Part shown: positions 25,939 to 36,541 of the stretch, piece by piece
How positions within the stretch are numbered: position 1 is the stretch's first letter
Layout of the letters: the number at the start of each line of letters is the position of its first letter
NCBI GenBank assembly: GCA_024742995.1
Contig: JANSXK010000001.1
Span: 62,001 to 126,000, forward strand
Source of the DNA: Gammaproteobacteria bacterium
GTDB lineage: Bacteria > Pseudomonadota > Gammaproteobacteria > Legionellales > Legionellaceae
Length of the DNA: 64,000 nucleotides
Direction: 5' to 3'
Notes under the pieces: generated by a model
What the model saw: the letters and a program-made list of their open reading frames with translations, nothing else
Database searches by the model: none
Told to the model about the DNA's origin: nothing
Translations under genes and position numbers: made by a program

Positions 25939-26987
25939 GACTGTGCCTCCGTTAATGTGCCACGTCTAATTTGGTCTCGTTCGATGGCTTCAAATAGCGC
26001 TTTAAAGTTACCTTCTCCAAATCCTTCATTGCCTTTACGCTGAATGATTTCAAAAAAGACGGGGCCAAAAACATTTTCTGTGAATAGTTGTAATAATAAT
26101 CCATGCTGAGGATCGAGTTCACCATCAACTAAAATGCCAGCTTTTTGTAGTTTTTCTAATGGCTCTTGATGCCAGGGCACTCGATCGTGAATCATTTCAT
26201 AGTATGTGTCTGGCACGGTTAAAAATTGCACGCCTAACTGTCTTAACTCATCAATAGAATGGTAGATATCATCGCTTGCTAGGGCAATGTGTTGAATGCC
26301 TTCACCGTGGTAATCTTGCAAGAATTCTTCAATTTGGGAGATGTCATCTTTTGACTCATTGAGCGGGATTTTAATGAGATCACAAGGACTGCTTAAGGCA
26401 CGACTTACCAAACCTGTTAGTTTGCCTTGAATGTCAAAATAACGAATTTCTCGGAAATTGAAAATTTTGAAATAAAACTCAGCCCATTTGTCCATATTGC
26501 CGCGATAAACATTATGCGTTAAGTGATCAATGAACGTTAATTTGATGTCTACTGGGGCGGGATGTTGTTCTGCGACCCATTCGTTTTCAAATGGGAGATG
26601 ATTCTCTTCGATAAAATAGATGACTGATTGGCCAATTCCTTCGATGGCTAGCAATTCATGAGACGCTTCAGCTTCGTCTACAAAAGGTTTCGCGCCTTGT
26701 TGTAGGGCATATTGAAAGGCTGCTTTTGCATCTTGGACTCGAAAACCCATGGCGCATGCACCTGCTCCATGAAGTTTGGCATGTTCGGCTGCTTGTGAAT
26801 CGGTCGTCGCATTCACAATAAAATGGATATCACCTTGTTGATAGTGGGTGATGGGCGCATTCTTATGTGTTGCACGAAGGGCAAATCCCATGGATTTAAA
26901 TTGCTGATGGAGTACAGTCGCGTCAGGTGCTGAAAATTCTACAAAGGCGAAGCCATTTAAACCACATGGGTTGTCATGTTTTTCCAT
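25935..26987 (-). CDS. hpd: 4-hydroxyphenylpyruvate dioxygenase (legiolysin-like)
   Basis: This 350-residue vicinal oxygen chelate enzyme converts 4-hydroxyphenylpyruvate to homogentisate. The iron ligands fall in IDHLTHNVYRG (His), GIQHIALASDD (His) and FFEIIQRKGNEGFGEGNF (Glu). The C-terminal signature is complete. In Legionella the homologous gene (lly, legiolysin) causes pyomelanin formation from homogentisate. It abuts the O-methyltransferase gene upstream and fahA downstream. No homogentisate 1,2-dioxygenase gene is in the operon or window. Confidence 0.94.
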   Translation of the reverse strand: MEKHDNPCGLNGFAFVEFSAPDATVLHQQFKSMGFALRATHKNAPITHYQQGDIHFIVNATTDSQAAEHAKLHGAGACAMGFRVQDAKAAFQYALQQGAKPFVDEAEASHELLAIEGIGQSVIYFIEENHLPFENEWVAEQHPAPVDIKLTFIDHLTHNVYRGNMDKWAEFYFKIFNFREIRYFDIQGKLTGLVSRALSSPCDLIKIPLNESKDDISQIEEFLQDYHGEGIQHIALASDDIYHSIDELRQLGVQFLTVPDTYYEMIHDRVPWHQEPLEKLQKAGILVDGELDPQHGLLLQLFTENVFGPVFFEIIQRKGNEGFGEGNFKALFEAIERDQIRRGTLTEAQS

Positions 26988-27647
26988 TTATCTATCCTTA
27001 GGTTGAATTAAAAAAAGACCGTCTGAGATGGCTAATAAGCTTAATTCAACGCGCTCATCTTGTTGAATAAGGTTATTTAAGCGCCGAATTTCTCTGGTTT
27101 GGGCGTTGGGGTTGTTGTCCTCGATGACAGCGCCTTTCCAAAATACATTATCTATCGCAATCAGTCCATGCTTGTGAATCAATTGCAATGCATATTCGTA
27201 ATAAGTAACGTAATTGCTTTTGTCAGCATCGATATAAACAAAGTCAAAACTGTTTGCCATTCCCGCTTGTAACAAGGCTTCCAGTGTATCCACAGCTTGG
27301 CCTAGGCGCAATTCAATTTTGTGGCTTTGCTGCGCTTTTTCCCAATAAGAGGGTGCGACTTTGGTCCACTCTTGGTTGCGATCACAGGTGATGATGCAGC
27401 CATTTTCTGGCAATGCCAAGGCCATGGCCAAAGTGGCATAGCCCAAAAAGGTGCCCAGTTCTAGGACTTTTTTGGCACGTAATAAGCGCAGTAAAAACTG
27501 CAGAAATTGAGCATGCTCTGGCGAGGATTGCATATGAAACAGGGGATGAGAGGCACTATCTTCACGGAGCGTGCGTAAGACAGGGTGTTCTCGCAGTGAG
27601 ATTTGACGAATGTAGTTGTGCAATGCATCAGACAAATGGACATGCAT
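26988..27647 (-). CDS. Class I SAM-dependent O-methyltransferase (family 3)
   Basis: This 219-residue protein resembles caffeoyl-CoA/catechol O-methyltransferases. VLELGTFLGYATLAMA is the SAM-binding glycine loop, IITCDRNQE follows it, FDFVYIDADKSNYVTYYE holds the metal-binding Asp residues, and LIAIDNVFWKGAV follows. Family members methylate catechol-like hydroxyls with a divalent metal. It lies 3 bases after the amino acid dehydrogenase gene and abuts hpd, so an aromatic substrate is likely. The exact substrate is unknown. Confidence 0.85.
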   Translation of the reverse strand: MHVHLSDALHNYIRQISLREHPVLRTLREDSASHPLFHMQSSPEHAQFLQFLLRLLRAKKVLELGTFLGYATLAMALALPENGCIITCDRNQEWTKVAPSYWEKAQQSHKIELRLGQAVDTLEALLQAGMANSFDFVYIDADKSNYVTYYEYALQLIHKHGLIAIDNVFWKGAVIEDNNPNAQTREIRRLNNLIQQDERVELSLLAISDGLFLIQPKDR

Positions 27648-27650
27648 GGT

Positions 27651-28718
27651 TTAGTCCTGCAATAACGCTTCAGCCATGGCATCAGCAATGTCACTGGTTG
27701 GCTTATTTTCTTTGATAGAGCGTGTAAATATCTCAGTCAAAGACTCGTGAATGCGGTCAACATTTTTGTTTACTACATCTTCTGCTGTATGAAAATATTT
27801 ACCACAAGCAAAGATCACGCCGCCTGCACTTATGACATAATCTGGCGCGTACAACACACCCTTGTCGTGTAATAACTGCCCGTGAAAACGGTGGGCTAAT
27901 TGGTTGTTTGCTGAACCAGCAATGATCTTGGTTTGTAATTGAGGGATAGTGTTTTCATCGAATACCGCGCCTAATGCACAAGGGGAGAGCACATCACAGG
28001 GGATTTTGTGAATTTCTTTTGTATCTACTGCTTTGGCACCAAATTCTTCTACAACATGCTGCGTACGCAAAGGATCTACATCAGCCACAATGAGTTTGGC
28101 ACCCAAGTCATGCAATTGCTGTGCCAATAAATAACCGACGTGTCCAAGCCCTTGAATGGCGACGGTAATACCGTCTAGATCATTGCGTTTCAGTTGATAT
28201 GCCACAGCCGCTTGAATGCCTCTGAGCACACCCAAACTGGTGGCATGCGCAGGATCACCATCTTCGCTGGCCAAACTTGCAACAAAGGAGCTATGTTCAG
28301 CAATAATAGCCATGTCACTTAATTCTGTCCCACTGTCCATGGCGGTGATATAGCGACCATTTACTTCTTGGAGAAATTTCCCAAAAGCATGAAAATAAGC
28401 TTTGCGATCAAATGGTGTTTTGGGTTTGATGATGACCGCTTTCCCACCCCCTAAAGGCAAACCAGCTAGCGCAGATTTATAGCTCATACCACGTGCCAAC
28501 CGCATGACATCAAAAAAAGCCAGATTAGAATTGTCATACTCTATAAAACGACAACCCCCTAGGGCGGGGCCAAATTTGGTATTATGAATGGCGATGATCG
28601 CTTGCATGCCACTTGCAGGGTCTACTTTACAATGAATATCACCGAATTTATGACGTAAAGCATAGTTTAAGACATCATCGCCTATGGAGCTAGGGGCTTC
28701 ATGGTTCAGATTTTGCAT
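27651..28718 (-). CDS. Leu/Phe-type amino acid dehydrogenase
   Basis: This 355-residue NAD-dependent Glu/Leu/Phe/Val dehydrogenase has the substrate domain GPALGGCRFIEY and LPLGGGKAVI, with the catalytic Lys, and the Rossmann motif QGLGHVGYLLAQQL. The ATG at 28718 is chosen because GGAG lies six bases ahead; an ATG four codons upstream has no such site. It deaminates a branched-chain or aromatic amino acid to its keto acid. Being first in a tyrosine-breakdown operon makes Phe or Tyr deamination possible, but the sequence looks like ordinary leucine dehydrogenases. Confidence 0.85.
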   Translation of the reverse strand: MQNLNHEAPSSIGDDVLNYALRHKFGDIHCKVDPASGMQAIIAIHNTKFGPALGGCRFIEYDNSNLAFFDVMRLARGMSYKSALAGLPLGGGKAVIIKPKTPFDRKAYFHAFGKFLQEVNGRYITAMDSGTELSDMAIIAEHSSFVASLASEDGDPAHATSLGVLRGIQAAVAYQLKRNDLDGITVAIQGLGHVGYLLAQQLHDLGAKLIVADVDPLRTQHVVEEFGAKAVDTKEIHKIPCDVLSPCALGAVFDENTIPQLQTKIIAGSANNQLAHRFHGQLLHDKGVLYAPDYVISAGGVIFACGKYFHTAEDVVNKNVDRIHESLTEIFTRSIKENKPTSDIADAMAEALLQD

Positions 28719-28770
28719 GTATTTCTCCATAATGAGATATTGTTGTTATTGTAATTCAATCTGGCCTGAT

Positions 28771-28799
28771 GTTATAAACTGCATTATGATTGAAAGCAA
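28771..28799 (-). promoter_or_regulatory. Promoter of the aromatic amino acid breakdown operon
   Basis: Minus strand -35 TTGCTT (28794-28799), 17-base spacer, -10 TATAAC (28771-28776), followed by a leader of about 45 nt to the dehydrogenase ATG. Confidence 0.5.
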
Positions 28800-28846
28800 T
28801 CATTAGGAGAAAATATTGGTATTTTTTTTCAGATTGGAATGCGATT

Positions 28847-29581
28847 ATGAGTAATCTGAGCTTAAAGCTAGGTTCAATTATTGGCCATCGTGGGGTTGCC
28901 GCATTGGCACCGGAAAACACGATTGAAAGCTTTGCTTTGGCTCATCATTACGGGCTTAAATCAGTGGAGTTTGACATGGTGTTGAGTGCGGATGGTGAAG
29001 CATTTGTATTTCACGATTTAACCTTAAACCGCACCACAAACGGTCGTGGTGAAATTGGTCGTATGACATCGTCTTATATTAAAACACTTGACGCAGGTTC
29101 ATGGTTTTCTTCTAAATTTTCTGAGGCTAAAGTACCAACATTACGTGAGACATTGGTTTGGCTGGTTGATCGCCAAATGAATGCAAATATTGAAATCAAG
29201 CCTTGTACTGGCTTCACTTATGACACGACTATGGCGATGTTAAGCCATCTTGATGAATTATGGCCCAAATCTGCATCACAGCCTTTGATTTCTAGTTTTG
29301 ATATCGATGCATTACGATTGTGTAAAAAAGAACAACCTGGTTTGCCTTTGGCTTATTTAATGGATCATTGGCGACCCGAAGAAATCGCAGTGGCAAAGTC
29401 GTTGAATTGTGTGGCCATTAATTTGAATTGTCTCATTGCAACGTCACGACGTATTAAGATGCTAAAGAAACGTGGTTTTAAAGTGTACGTTTATACTGTA
29501 AATTATCAGTTTTTGATTAAGAAATATCTTGCTTGGGGTGCGACTGGGGTATTTAGCGACTATCCTGTTTTGTTAAAATAA
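28847..29581 (+). CDS. ugpQ: Glycerophosphodiester phosphodiesterase
   Basis: This 244-residue GDPD-family enzyme splits glycerophosphodiesters from phospholipid head groups. IGHRGVAALAPENT contains the catalytic HRG and Glu, EFDMVLSADGEAFVFHD the metal-binding Glu/Asp and second His, and NIEIKPC the third metal Glu. The ATG at 28847 has GGAA nine bases ahead; a TTG-started extension from 28790 looks like leader sequence. There is no signal peptide, so it is cytoplasmic like E. coli UgpQ. kdpA follows after 56 bases. Confidence 0.9.
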   Translation: MSNLSLKLGSIIGHRGVAALAPENTIESFALAHHYGLKSVEFDMVLSADGEAFVFHDLTLNRTTNGRGEIGRMTSSYIKTLDAGSWFSSKFSEAKVPTLRETLVWLVDRQMNANIEIKPCTGFTYDTTMAMLSHLDELWPKSASQPLISSFDIDALRLCKKEQPGLPLAYLMDHWRPEEIAVAKSLNCVAINLNCLIATSRRIKMLKKRGFKVYVYTVNYQFLIKKYLAWGATGVFSDYPVLLK

Positions 29582-29637
29582 TTTTAATCAAGAGGTTTGG
29601 CGCGGAGTAACGCCATACTTGCAATGGACTGTTTGTC

Positions 29638-31362
29638 ATGATTTCTTTGAATGCAATAGCTCAGATTACCTGTTATCTCTTCCTTGTCTTGTGTTTGGCG
29701 AGACCATTGGGTGGGTACATTGGTTTGGTATATCAAGGCCAATATACACGCTTTACCAAAATATTGCGCCCCATTGAGAATGGGGTCTATCGCCTGTGCA
29801 AGATCGATCAACAAGGTATGACCTGGCAGCAATACGCGGCTGCATTGCTATGTTTGAATGTGTTGGGTTTAGTTGGCGTTTTCTGCATACAGTATTTTCA
29901 GGGCGAGTTGCCTTTGAATCCACAACATTTTACCTCTCCCAATGTGTGGGTAGCGCTGAATACAGCTGTAAGCTTTGTGACCAATACCAATTGGCAGGCG
30001 TATGCTGGGGAAAGTACGCTGAGTAATTTGACCCAAATGTTAGCCCTGACCAGCCAGAACTTTCTTTCTGCTGGAACGGGAATGGCGATATTGATGGTAT
30101 TGATTCGTAGTTTGTCGGTGAGCAAAGGGCAAGATTTAGGCAATTACTGGGTAGATATGGTACGCGGGGTCATTTATATTTTGTTGCCGCTATCCATCAT
30201 CTTGGCATTAATCTTAGCATCACAAGGGGTGATCCAATCACTGCAACCCAATCGAGCGGTTGAAAACTTACAACGCCTGACCCATCCTGATACTGTTCTT
30301 TTAAGCTCAAATTTACCTATGGGCCCAGTCGCGTCGCAAATTGCTATCAAGCAATTGGGCACGAATGGAGGGGGGTTCTTTAATGCCAATGCAGCACATC
30401 CTTATGAAAATCCAACGCCTTTGACCAATGCTTTGGAATTGCTGGCTATCTTGTTGATCCCTGCGGCATTGGTTTTTGCGTTCGGGATCATGATTCAAGA
30501 CCGCAGGCAAAGTTATGCAATATTGGGTGTAATGCTGATTTTATTATTGCCGACGGCGTATTTTGGCGTGGTTGCAGAACAGCAGGGAAACCCTGCGTTA
30601 CACGCTTTGGGCATTGAAGGGCCAAATTATGAAGGCAAAGAATCACGCTTTGGTATGGTGAGCTCGGTATTATGGTCGTCAGCAACCACTGCAACTGCAA
30701 ATGGATCCGTCAATTCTATGTTGGATTCATATATGCCGCTTGGCGGATTGATGCCGTTATGGCTCATGAATTTGGGTGAGATCGTTTTCGGTGGTGTGGG
30801 GTCTGGTTTATACGGCATGTTAGCCATGATTATCATTGCGGTGTTTATTGGTGGGTTGATGGTAGGGCGTTCTCCTGAGTATTTAGGCAAAAAAATTGAG
30901 CCTTTTGATATGAAAATGGCATCCATTGCCGTGTTACTGATGCCACTATTAGTATTGTTGGCGACAGCTGTGGCATTGGGTACGTCGTTAGGACGTCAAG
31001 CATTGGGAAATCCTGGTGCTCACGGCTTAACGGAAGTGTTGTATGGGATGACTTCGATGACTGCAAATAATGGCAGTGCGTTTTCTGGTTTGCATGCCGA
31101 TGAGCCTTTCTACGTCATCATAGGGAGTTTTTTGATGTTTATCGGTCGTTATGGTGTTGCAATTCCCATTTTAGCGTTGAGTGGTGCCTTGATGAAAAAA
31201 CAAAGGGTACCACCAAGTTTAGGTACGTTATCGACAAGCAGTCCTTTGTTTATCGGTTTGTTGTTGCTTGTGATTGTAACGCTGGGTGCGCTGTCTTTTT
31301 TACCAACTTTGTCCTTAGGACCCATTGTGGAGCATGTCATGTTGTGGATGCCTTATGGTTAA
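29638..31362 (+). CDS. kdpA: Potassium-transporting ATPase subunit KdpA
   Basis: KdpA is the K+ channel-like subunit of the high-affinity KdpFABC pump. The 574-residue protein has about ten membrane segments and the selectivity-loop motifs [26 protein letters not shown] and [10 protein letters not shown]. No kdpF peptide gene is visible ahead of it. It overlaps kdpB by 8 bases. No typical Kdp promoter could be singled out in the 56 bases after ugpQ. Confidence 0.97.
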   Translation: MISLNAIAQITCYLFLVLCLARPLGGYIGLVYQGQYTRFTKILRPIENGVYRLCKIDQQGMTWQQYAAALLCLNVLGLVGVFCIQYFQGELPLNPQHFTSPNVWVALNTAVSFVTNTNWQAYAGESTLSNLTQMLALTSQNFLSAGTGMAILMVLIRSLSVSKGQDLGNYWVDMVRGVIYILLPLSIILALILASQGVIQSLQPNRAVENLQRLTHPDTVLLSSNLPMGPVASQIAIKQLGTNGGGFFNANAAHPYENPTPLTNALELLAILLIPAALVFAFGIMIQDRRQSYAILGVMLILLLPTAYFGVVAEQQGNPALHALGIEGPNYEGKESRFGMVSSVLWSSATTATANGSVNSMLDSYMPLGGLMPLWLMNLGEIVFGGVGSGLYGMLAMIIIAVFIGGLMVGRSPEYLGKKIEPFDMKMASIAVLLMPLLVLLATAVALGTSLGRQALGNPGAHGLTEVLYGMTSMTANNGSAFSGLHADEPFYVIIGSFLMFIGRYGVAIPILALSGALMKKQRVPPSLGTLSTSSPLFIGLLLLVIVTLGALSFLPTLSLGPIVEHVMLWMPYG

Positions 31363-33421
31363 AAAATCTGATCCTACCTCTTTTTGGTCGTTTGCAATGA
31401 TTAGCTCCGCTTTAATTGCGGCATTTTTAAAATTAACGCCGCGTCATCAATGTCGTAATCCGGTGATGTTTTCAGTATATATTGGCGCTGTTGTTGCCTT
31501 ATATCTACTTTTTCAGGCATGGTTTGGTGATAACACGCAGCGTGGCTCAGTCAGCTTTATTTTTTGGGTGAATCTTGGGTTGTGGTTTACGCTGTTTTTT
31601 GCCAATTTTTCAGAAAGTATGGCAGAGGGTCGTGGCAAAGCTCAGGCAAACTCACTACGTCAAGTCCGTCACGATTTGATGGCAAAAAAACTTAGTTCCG
31701 CTGATATCAAAAGCAAACAGACGTTGATTGCTGCTGATAAATTAAAAATGGATGATCTGGTATTGGTAGAAGCAGGTGATTTTATTCCAGGGGATGGGGA
31801 AGTCGTTGAAGGGATTGCCACCGTCAATGAATCAGCCATTACCGGGGAGAGTGCGCCAGTGATACGTGAAAGTGGCGGAGATCGCAGCTCAGTGACGGGT
31901 GGCACACAAGTCATTTCTGATTGGTTGTTGATACGCATCACCGCTAATCCTGGTGAAACCTTTATGGATCAAATGATTTCTTTGGTGGAGGGTGCACAAC
32001 GACAAAAAACACCGAATGAAATGGCTCTGACGATTTTATTAACGGCTATTACCCTTGTGTTTGTCATGGTTTGCGCCAGTTTACCCGTGTTTTCTAAATA
32101 CTCTGTTGATGTGATGCACTTTGGAACGAGCATTCCTCTTATTGTTGTGATTGCTTTGTTTGTATGTTTGGTGCCAACGACGATTGGTGGATTGTTGTCT
32201 GCGATTGGAATTGCAGGCATGGATCGTATGATTCAAGCCAACGTGATTGCTTTGTCTGGCCAAGCCGTGGAAGCGGCGGGAGATGTTGATGTGCTCATTC
32301 TTGATAAAACGGGTACCATCACATTGGGCAATCGAGAGGCTGTTGATTTTGTTGCAGCTGATAGTGTTGAGATTGATGACTTTGTTGCAGCTGCTCAATT
32401 GGCATCTTTAGCAGATGAGACACCAGAAGGACGCAGTATTGTTATTTTAGCCAAAAACAAACATGGTTTACGTAAGCATGATTTGGAAAAGTTAGATGCT
32501 ACCTTCATTCCATTTACAGCTGAAACACGTATGAGTGGGGCTAATTTAGATGGGCGTCAAATTCGTAAAGGTGCTGCTCAAGCTATTGAAACCTATATTC
32601 AAGATCAAGGTGGCATTTTTCCTGAGGATGTCAAAGAAGCTGTCAAGAAAATTTCCAGTAAAGGTGGGACAGCCTTGGTGGTGGCCGAAGGTGACAAAGT
32701 GCTGGGTGTGATCCACTTAAAAGATATTGTGAAAGGGGGCATTCGCGAGCGTTTTGCGCAATTGCGCAGTATGGGCATCAAAACCATGATGGTGACAGGT
32801 GATAATCCTCTGACAGCAGCAGCAATTTCTGCGGAAGCAGGCGTGGACGATTTTCTTGCTGATGCGAAACCTCAAGATAAACTAAAATTGATTCGTTCTC
32901 TGCAAGAGGATGGTTTGATGGTAGCCATGGCTGGAGATGGGACCAATGACGCGCCAGCGTTAGCACAATCGGATGTGGCTGTTGCGATGAATTCTGGTAC
33001 ACAAGCTGCAAAAGAAGCTGGGAATTTGATTGACTTGGATTCTAATCCCACCAAATTAATAGAGGTCGTCAATGTGGGCAAACAATTACTCATGACTAGA
33101 GGGGCGTTAACCACATTTAGTATTAGCAATGATATTGCCAAATATTTTGCGATTTTACCAGCGGCGTTTGCGGGTACGTTTCCTGTATTGAATGAATTTA
33201 ATCTGATGCATTTACGTACGCCACAGTCGGCCATTTTATCAGCCGTTATATTTAATGCGCTAATTTTAGTGGGCTTGATGCCTTTGGCATTACGTGGTGT
33301 CGATTATAAACCGATGAGTGCGTCATCCCTATTGCGTCGTCATATGTTGCTGTATGGCTTAGGTGGATTGATCGTTCCTTTTATCGGGATTAAAGTCATT
33401 GATATGTTATTAGGAGCATAG
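31355..33421 (+). CDS. kdpB: Potassium-transporting ATPase ATP-binding subunit KdpB
   Basis: This P-type ATPase subunit of 688 residues energises K+ uptake. It has the actuator TGES motif ([11 protein letters not shown]), the phosphorylation site LDKTGTIT and the hinge [21 protein letters not shown]. The ATG at 31355 ([11 protein letters not shown]) overlaps the kdpA stop; upstream in-frame codons lie inside kdpA and are rejected. KdpC follows by 7 bases. Confidence 0.97.
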   Translation: MVKKSDPTSFWSFAMISSALIAAFLKLTPRHQCRNPVMFSVYIGAVVALYLLFQAWFGDNTQRGSVSFIFWVNLGLWFTLFFANFSESMAEGRGKAQANSLRQVRHDLMAKKLSSADIKSKQTLIAADKLKMDDLVLVEAGDFIPGDGEVVEGIATVNESAITGESAPVIRESGGDRSSVTGGTQVISDWLLIRITANPGETFMDQMISLVEGAQRQKTPNEMALTILLTAITLVFVMVCASLPVFSKYSVDVMHFGTSIPLIVVIALFVCLVPTTIGGLLSAIGIAGMDRMIQANVIALSGQAVEAAGDVDVLILDKTGTITLGNREAVDFVAADSVEIDDFVAAAQLASLADETPEGRSIVILAKNKHGLRKHDLEKLDATFIPFTAETRMSGANLDGRQIRKGAAQAIETYIQDQGGIFPEDVKEAVKKISSKGGTALVVAEGDKVLGVIHLKDIVKGGIRERFAQLRSMGIKTMMVTGDNPLTAAAISAEAGVDDFLADAKPQDKLKLIRSLQEDGLMVAMAGDGTNDAPALAQSDVAVAMNSGTQAAKEAGNLIDLDSNPTKLIEVVNVGKQLLMTRGALTTFSISNDIAKYFAILPAAFAGTFPVLNEFNLMHLRTPQSAILSAVIFNALILVGLMPLALRGVDYKPMSASSLLRRHMLLYGLGGLIVPFIGIKVIDMLLGA

Positions 33422-33428
33422 TGAAATC

Positions 33429-33989
33429 ATGAAACTATTTGCACAAGCATGTCGACTATTTATTTTACTCTCTATTTTGACGGGTGTACTTTATCCGTTA
33501 GGCATGACCGGCTTGGCACAAATGCTGTTCCCTTGGCGTGCCAATGGCAGCATGTTGGTATCGGATGGGCATGTGATTGGCTCACAATGGATTGGTCAAA
33601 ATTTTACGGCGGATGATTATTTTTGGGGACGGCCTTCGAGCACCCCTGGTTTTCCATACAATGCACTTGCTTCTGGTGGGTCTAATTTAGGCCCTACCAA
33701 TTCTCAGTATCTATTGTTGATTCAAAACCGTGTTCGCGAGTTTCAGCCTCCTATTCCCGCAGAATTGGTGACGGCCTCCGGTAGTGGCTTAGATCCGGAT
33801 ATCAGTCCTCAAAGTGCTTATTATCAGGCCAATCGAGTTGCAGATGCGAGGAAAGTACCTCTGGAAACGGTAAAGCAATTAATCCAAACACATACACATG
33901 CTCGTTTTTTAGGATTATTCGGAGAGCCACGCGTGAATGTCTTGGCTTTGAATTTGGCATTGGATAAGATCCTGGTCACTCAATTGTAG
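33429..33989 (+). CDS. kdpC: Potassium-transporting ATPase subunit KdpC
   Basis: This 186-residue assembly subunit has one N-terminal membrane segment (about 8-30) and a periplasmic domain. The family motifs YFWGRPSSTPGFPYNALASGGSN, split here across about 65-87, and SGLDPDISPQSAYYQ are intact. It lies between kdpB and kdpD at 7-8 base spacing, so all four genes form one operon. Confidence 0.96.
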   Translation: MKLFAQACRLFILLSILTGVLYPLGMTGLAQMLFPWRANGSMLVSDGHVIGSQWIGQNFTADDYFWGRPSSTPGFPYNALASGGSNLGPTNSQYLLLIQNRVREFQPPIPAELVTASGSGLDPDISPQSAYYQANRVADARKVPLETVKQLIQTHTHARFLGLFGEPRVNVLALNLALDKILVTQL

Positions 33990-33997
33990 GAGCTTGC

Positions 33998-36466
33998 ATG
34001 TCGCAAAAAAGATCGGATCCTGAAGCGCTCTTACAGCAAATTCAAGAGGAAGAATCACAAGCTAAGGCAGGGAAGCTAAAAATCTATTTGGGTGCAGCGC
34101 CTGGGGTCGGTAAAACGTATAAAATGTTACATGATGCACATCTCAGCCGGGTAAAAAATTTAGACGTCGTAGTAGGTATTGTAGAGTCTCATGGTCGTCA
34201 CGCCATTGACAAAACGTTGGCAAAATTTGAAATATTACCGCCACAAGTTTTGACGTATCGTGAGAAACGTTACGTGGAGTTTGATTTAGATGCGGCGTTG
34301 AAACGTGATCCAGGCCTCATATTAGTGGATGAAATGGCACATACTAATATTGAAGGGTTGCGACATGAAAAACGATGGCAAGATATCAAAGAATTATTAG
34401 ATCGAGGCATAGATGTTTGTACCACATTGAATGTACAACATATTGAAAGTTTGAAGGATGATGTGGCGCAAATCATCCAAGCGCCTGTGCAAGAAACAGT
34501 GCCTGATTCTATGCTGGAACGAGCACATACAATCGAATTGGTCGATTTATCGGTAGAAGAGCTCTTAAAGCGTCTGAAAGACGGAAAAATTTATATCCCT
34601 GAGCAAGCAAATATTGCAGCAGAGCATTTTTTTCGTGAAGGGAATTTGATCGCGTTGCGAGAATTGGCGTTAAGAGTGATGGCCAATTTTGTCGAAACGG
34701 ATGTGATTTCTTATCGTAAAACAGAGGGGATTCATAAGATTTGGCCTACATCAGATAAGATTTTAGTCTGTGTGGGATCGAGCCAACAATCATTAAAATT
34801 AATTAGAATTGCCAAGCAATTGTCACAAGGATTGCAAGCTGAATGGGCTGCTGTGTATGTGGATATGCCTAAGGTGTCAGTCTCCAAAGCAAAACGTAAT
34901 CGTGCTATCGAAAACCTCCGTTTGGCAGAACAATTGGGTGCAGAAACCCACGTGTTGATGGGCCATGATGTTGTAAAAGAAATTTTGCAATTTGCACGAG
35001 ATGCTAATGTCACCCAAATCATGTTATGTAAAGATCGATCTCATTCCTGGCGTCGCTTGTTTCGCCGTTCATTGGCAGATGCACTGATTGCAGATAGTGG
35101 TGAAATTAACCTCTATATTGTGGGTGGTAAGAAAAAGGCAGCTTCTTTGGCGTTTGAAGCGCCTGCCACAAAAATTTCTTGGCGTGATTATGGGTTTGGC
35201 TTTTTAGCTATTGCATTTGCAACAAGTGTAAATTTAGGGTTTGCTTCTTCGTTAACCTACATATCTATGATCATGATTTACATCGTGGCGTTGATCAGCG
35301 GCTATTTATCGGTATTGAAACGACGTGAATCTAAAATCTCATATAATATCCAGCGACAAGCGCGTGCACTGTATGATTTTAGCCAAAAACTATTACAAAC
35401 ACGAGGTATAGATGAGATTTTGGCTTTAGGTGTGCAATATATCGCACAATCATTACAAGCTGATGTCATGGCTTTACTTCCAAAAAAAGGGATTTTAGAA
35501 GCGCGTGTGAGTCAACCTGAGGGCGAGGTTTTGGGAGAAAAAGAGCAGAGTGTTGCGCATTGGGTTTATGAAATGGCACAGCCTGCGGGGTTGGGGACCG
35601 ATACGCTTGCCTCTTCTTCAGCATACTATGTACCTTTGTCTGTGTCAGAAAAGAAAGTACTGGGTGTGTTGCGTATCAAGCCTCGAGACAATATGTTGTT
35701 TAGTCCGGAGCAAATGCATTTGCTGGAGTCTTTTATCAGTCAACTCACACAAGCTTTAAAAATTGAAAACCTACAAGAGAAATTTAGAAAACGGCAATTA
35801 AAAATAGAAGTAGATACGGCTAAAAATGCGTTATTGAAAACCATTTCTACACAATTGAATAACCCATTGAAATTTATATTAGGCGTGATTGGATCAAGTA
35901 TTTCTCCCAATACCAGCGACGTTGGACTGAATATTTCTGAAGAACTGAATAAAATCAGTCTCATTAATAATAATATTTTGCAAGTGATAGAATTTGAGAC
36001 TCATCACACCCATCTTGATAAAAAAATAACAGATCTGATGAAGTTGATCCAAGCCGCATTGCGCCAATTTCGAAAAACCAACCACCAACGTACCATTGAG
36101 ATACATGCGCCTGATTCTTTGCCTAAGCTTGCAATGGATGGCGCACGCATCCAAGAAGTGCTTCTCAATTTACTGGATAATGCGGTCAAATATTCTCCAG
36201 AAGACTCTATTGTCAATTTGAATATAGAGACACAATTGAGTCACGTTCTTGTCAGCGTTGAAAATGAAGGGAATAGCATCAAAGAAAAGGATTTATCTAA
36301 AATTTTCAATCCTTTTTATCGAAGTGTATCTTCTACACATCACGATAGCTTGGGATTAGGTTTGACTTTGTGTCAATTCAATGTCAAAGCGCACGGTGGC
36401 GAAATTTGGGCGGAAAACCTTGCGAAAGAAGGGACGATTGCATTTCGTTTTACGTTGCCTTATTAA
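33998..36466 (+). CDS. kdpD: KdpD-type sensor protein with degenerate histidine kinase core
   Basis: The 822-residue protein starts with the KdpD ATP-binding domain (Walker A GAAPGVGKT at 32-40, LILVDEMAHTN near 107) and a USP-like domain (about 250-375). Only two membrane segments (about 397-437) are visible where E. coli has four. A GAF-like region and dimerisation helix follow. The usual ISHDLRTPL phosphoacceptor motif reads ISTQLNNPL (616-624), with Thr618 in place of His. The ATP-binding HATPase domain looks intact (NLLDNAVKYS, IFNPFYRS, LGLGL). No kdpE follows; a terminator comes next. Normal autophosphorylation is therefore doubtful. Confidence 0.9.
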   Translation: MSQKRSDPEALLQQIQEEESQAKAGKLKIYLGAAPGVGKTYKMLHDAHLSRVKNLDVVVGIVESHGRHAIDKTLAKFEILPPQVLTYREKRYVEFDLDAALKRDPGLILVDEMAHTNIEGLRHEKRWQDIKELLDRGIDVCTTLNVQHIESLKDDVAQIIQAPVQETVPDSMLERAHTIELVDLSVEELLKRLKDGKIYIPEQANIAAEHFFREGNLIALRELALRVMANFVETDVISYRKTEGIHKIWPTSDKILVCVGSSQQSLKLIRIAKQLSQGLQAEWAAVYVDMPKVSVSKAKRNRAIENLRLAEQLGAETHVLMGHDVVKEILQFARDANVTQIMLCKDRSHSWRRLFRRSLADALIADSGEINLYIVGGKKKAASLAFEAPATKISWRDYGFGFLAIAFATSVNLGFASSLTYISMIMIYIVALISGYLSVLKRRESKISYNIQRQARALYDFSQKLLQTRGIDEILALGVQYIAQSLQADVMALLPKKGILEARVSQPEGEVLGEKEQSVAHWVYEMAQPAGLGTDTLASSSAYYVPLSVSEKKVLGVLRIKPRDNMLFSPEQMHLLESFISQLTQALKIENLQEKFRKRQLKIEVDTAKNALLKTISTQLNNPLKFILGVIGSSISPNTSDVGLNISEELNKISLINNNILQVIEFETHHTHLDKKITDLMKLIQAALRQFRKTNHQRTIEIHAPDSLPKLAMDGARIQEVLLNLLDNAVKYSPEDSIVNLNIETQLSHVLVSVENEGNSIKEKDLSKIFNPFYRSVSSTHHDSLGLGLTLCQFNVKAHGGEIWAENLAKEGTIAFRFTLPY

Positions 36467-36472
36467 TATAAA

Positions 36473-36502
36473 ACCTCGTTGTATTGAAACAACGGGTTTT
36501 TG
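36473..36502 (+). terminator. Rho-independent terminator after kdpD
   Basis: AACC-CGTTG pairs with CAACGGGTT (nine pairs with one bulged T), with a TATTGAAA loop and a T-run of five within the stem end. It closes the kdp operon with no room for kdpE. Confidence 0.7.
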
Positions 36503-36541
36503 TTATGAAGCTAAGATCTATCTAGAGCTGTTTTAGTTTTA

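Noticed and set aside
28790-28846. Longer N terminus for the phosphodiesterase starting at a TTG
   Set aside because: The extra residues do not resemble the family start, and the ATG at 28847 gives the normal UgpQ length.
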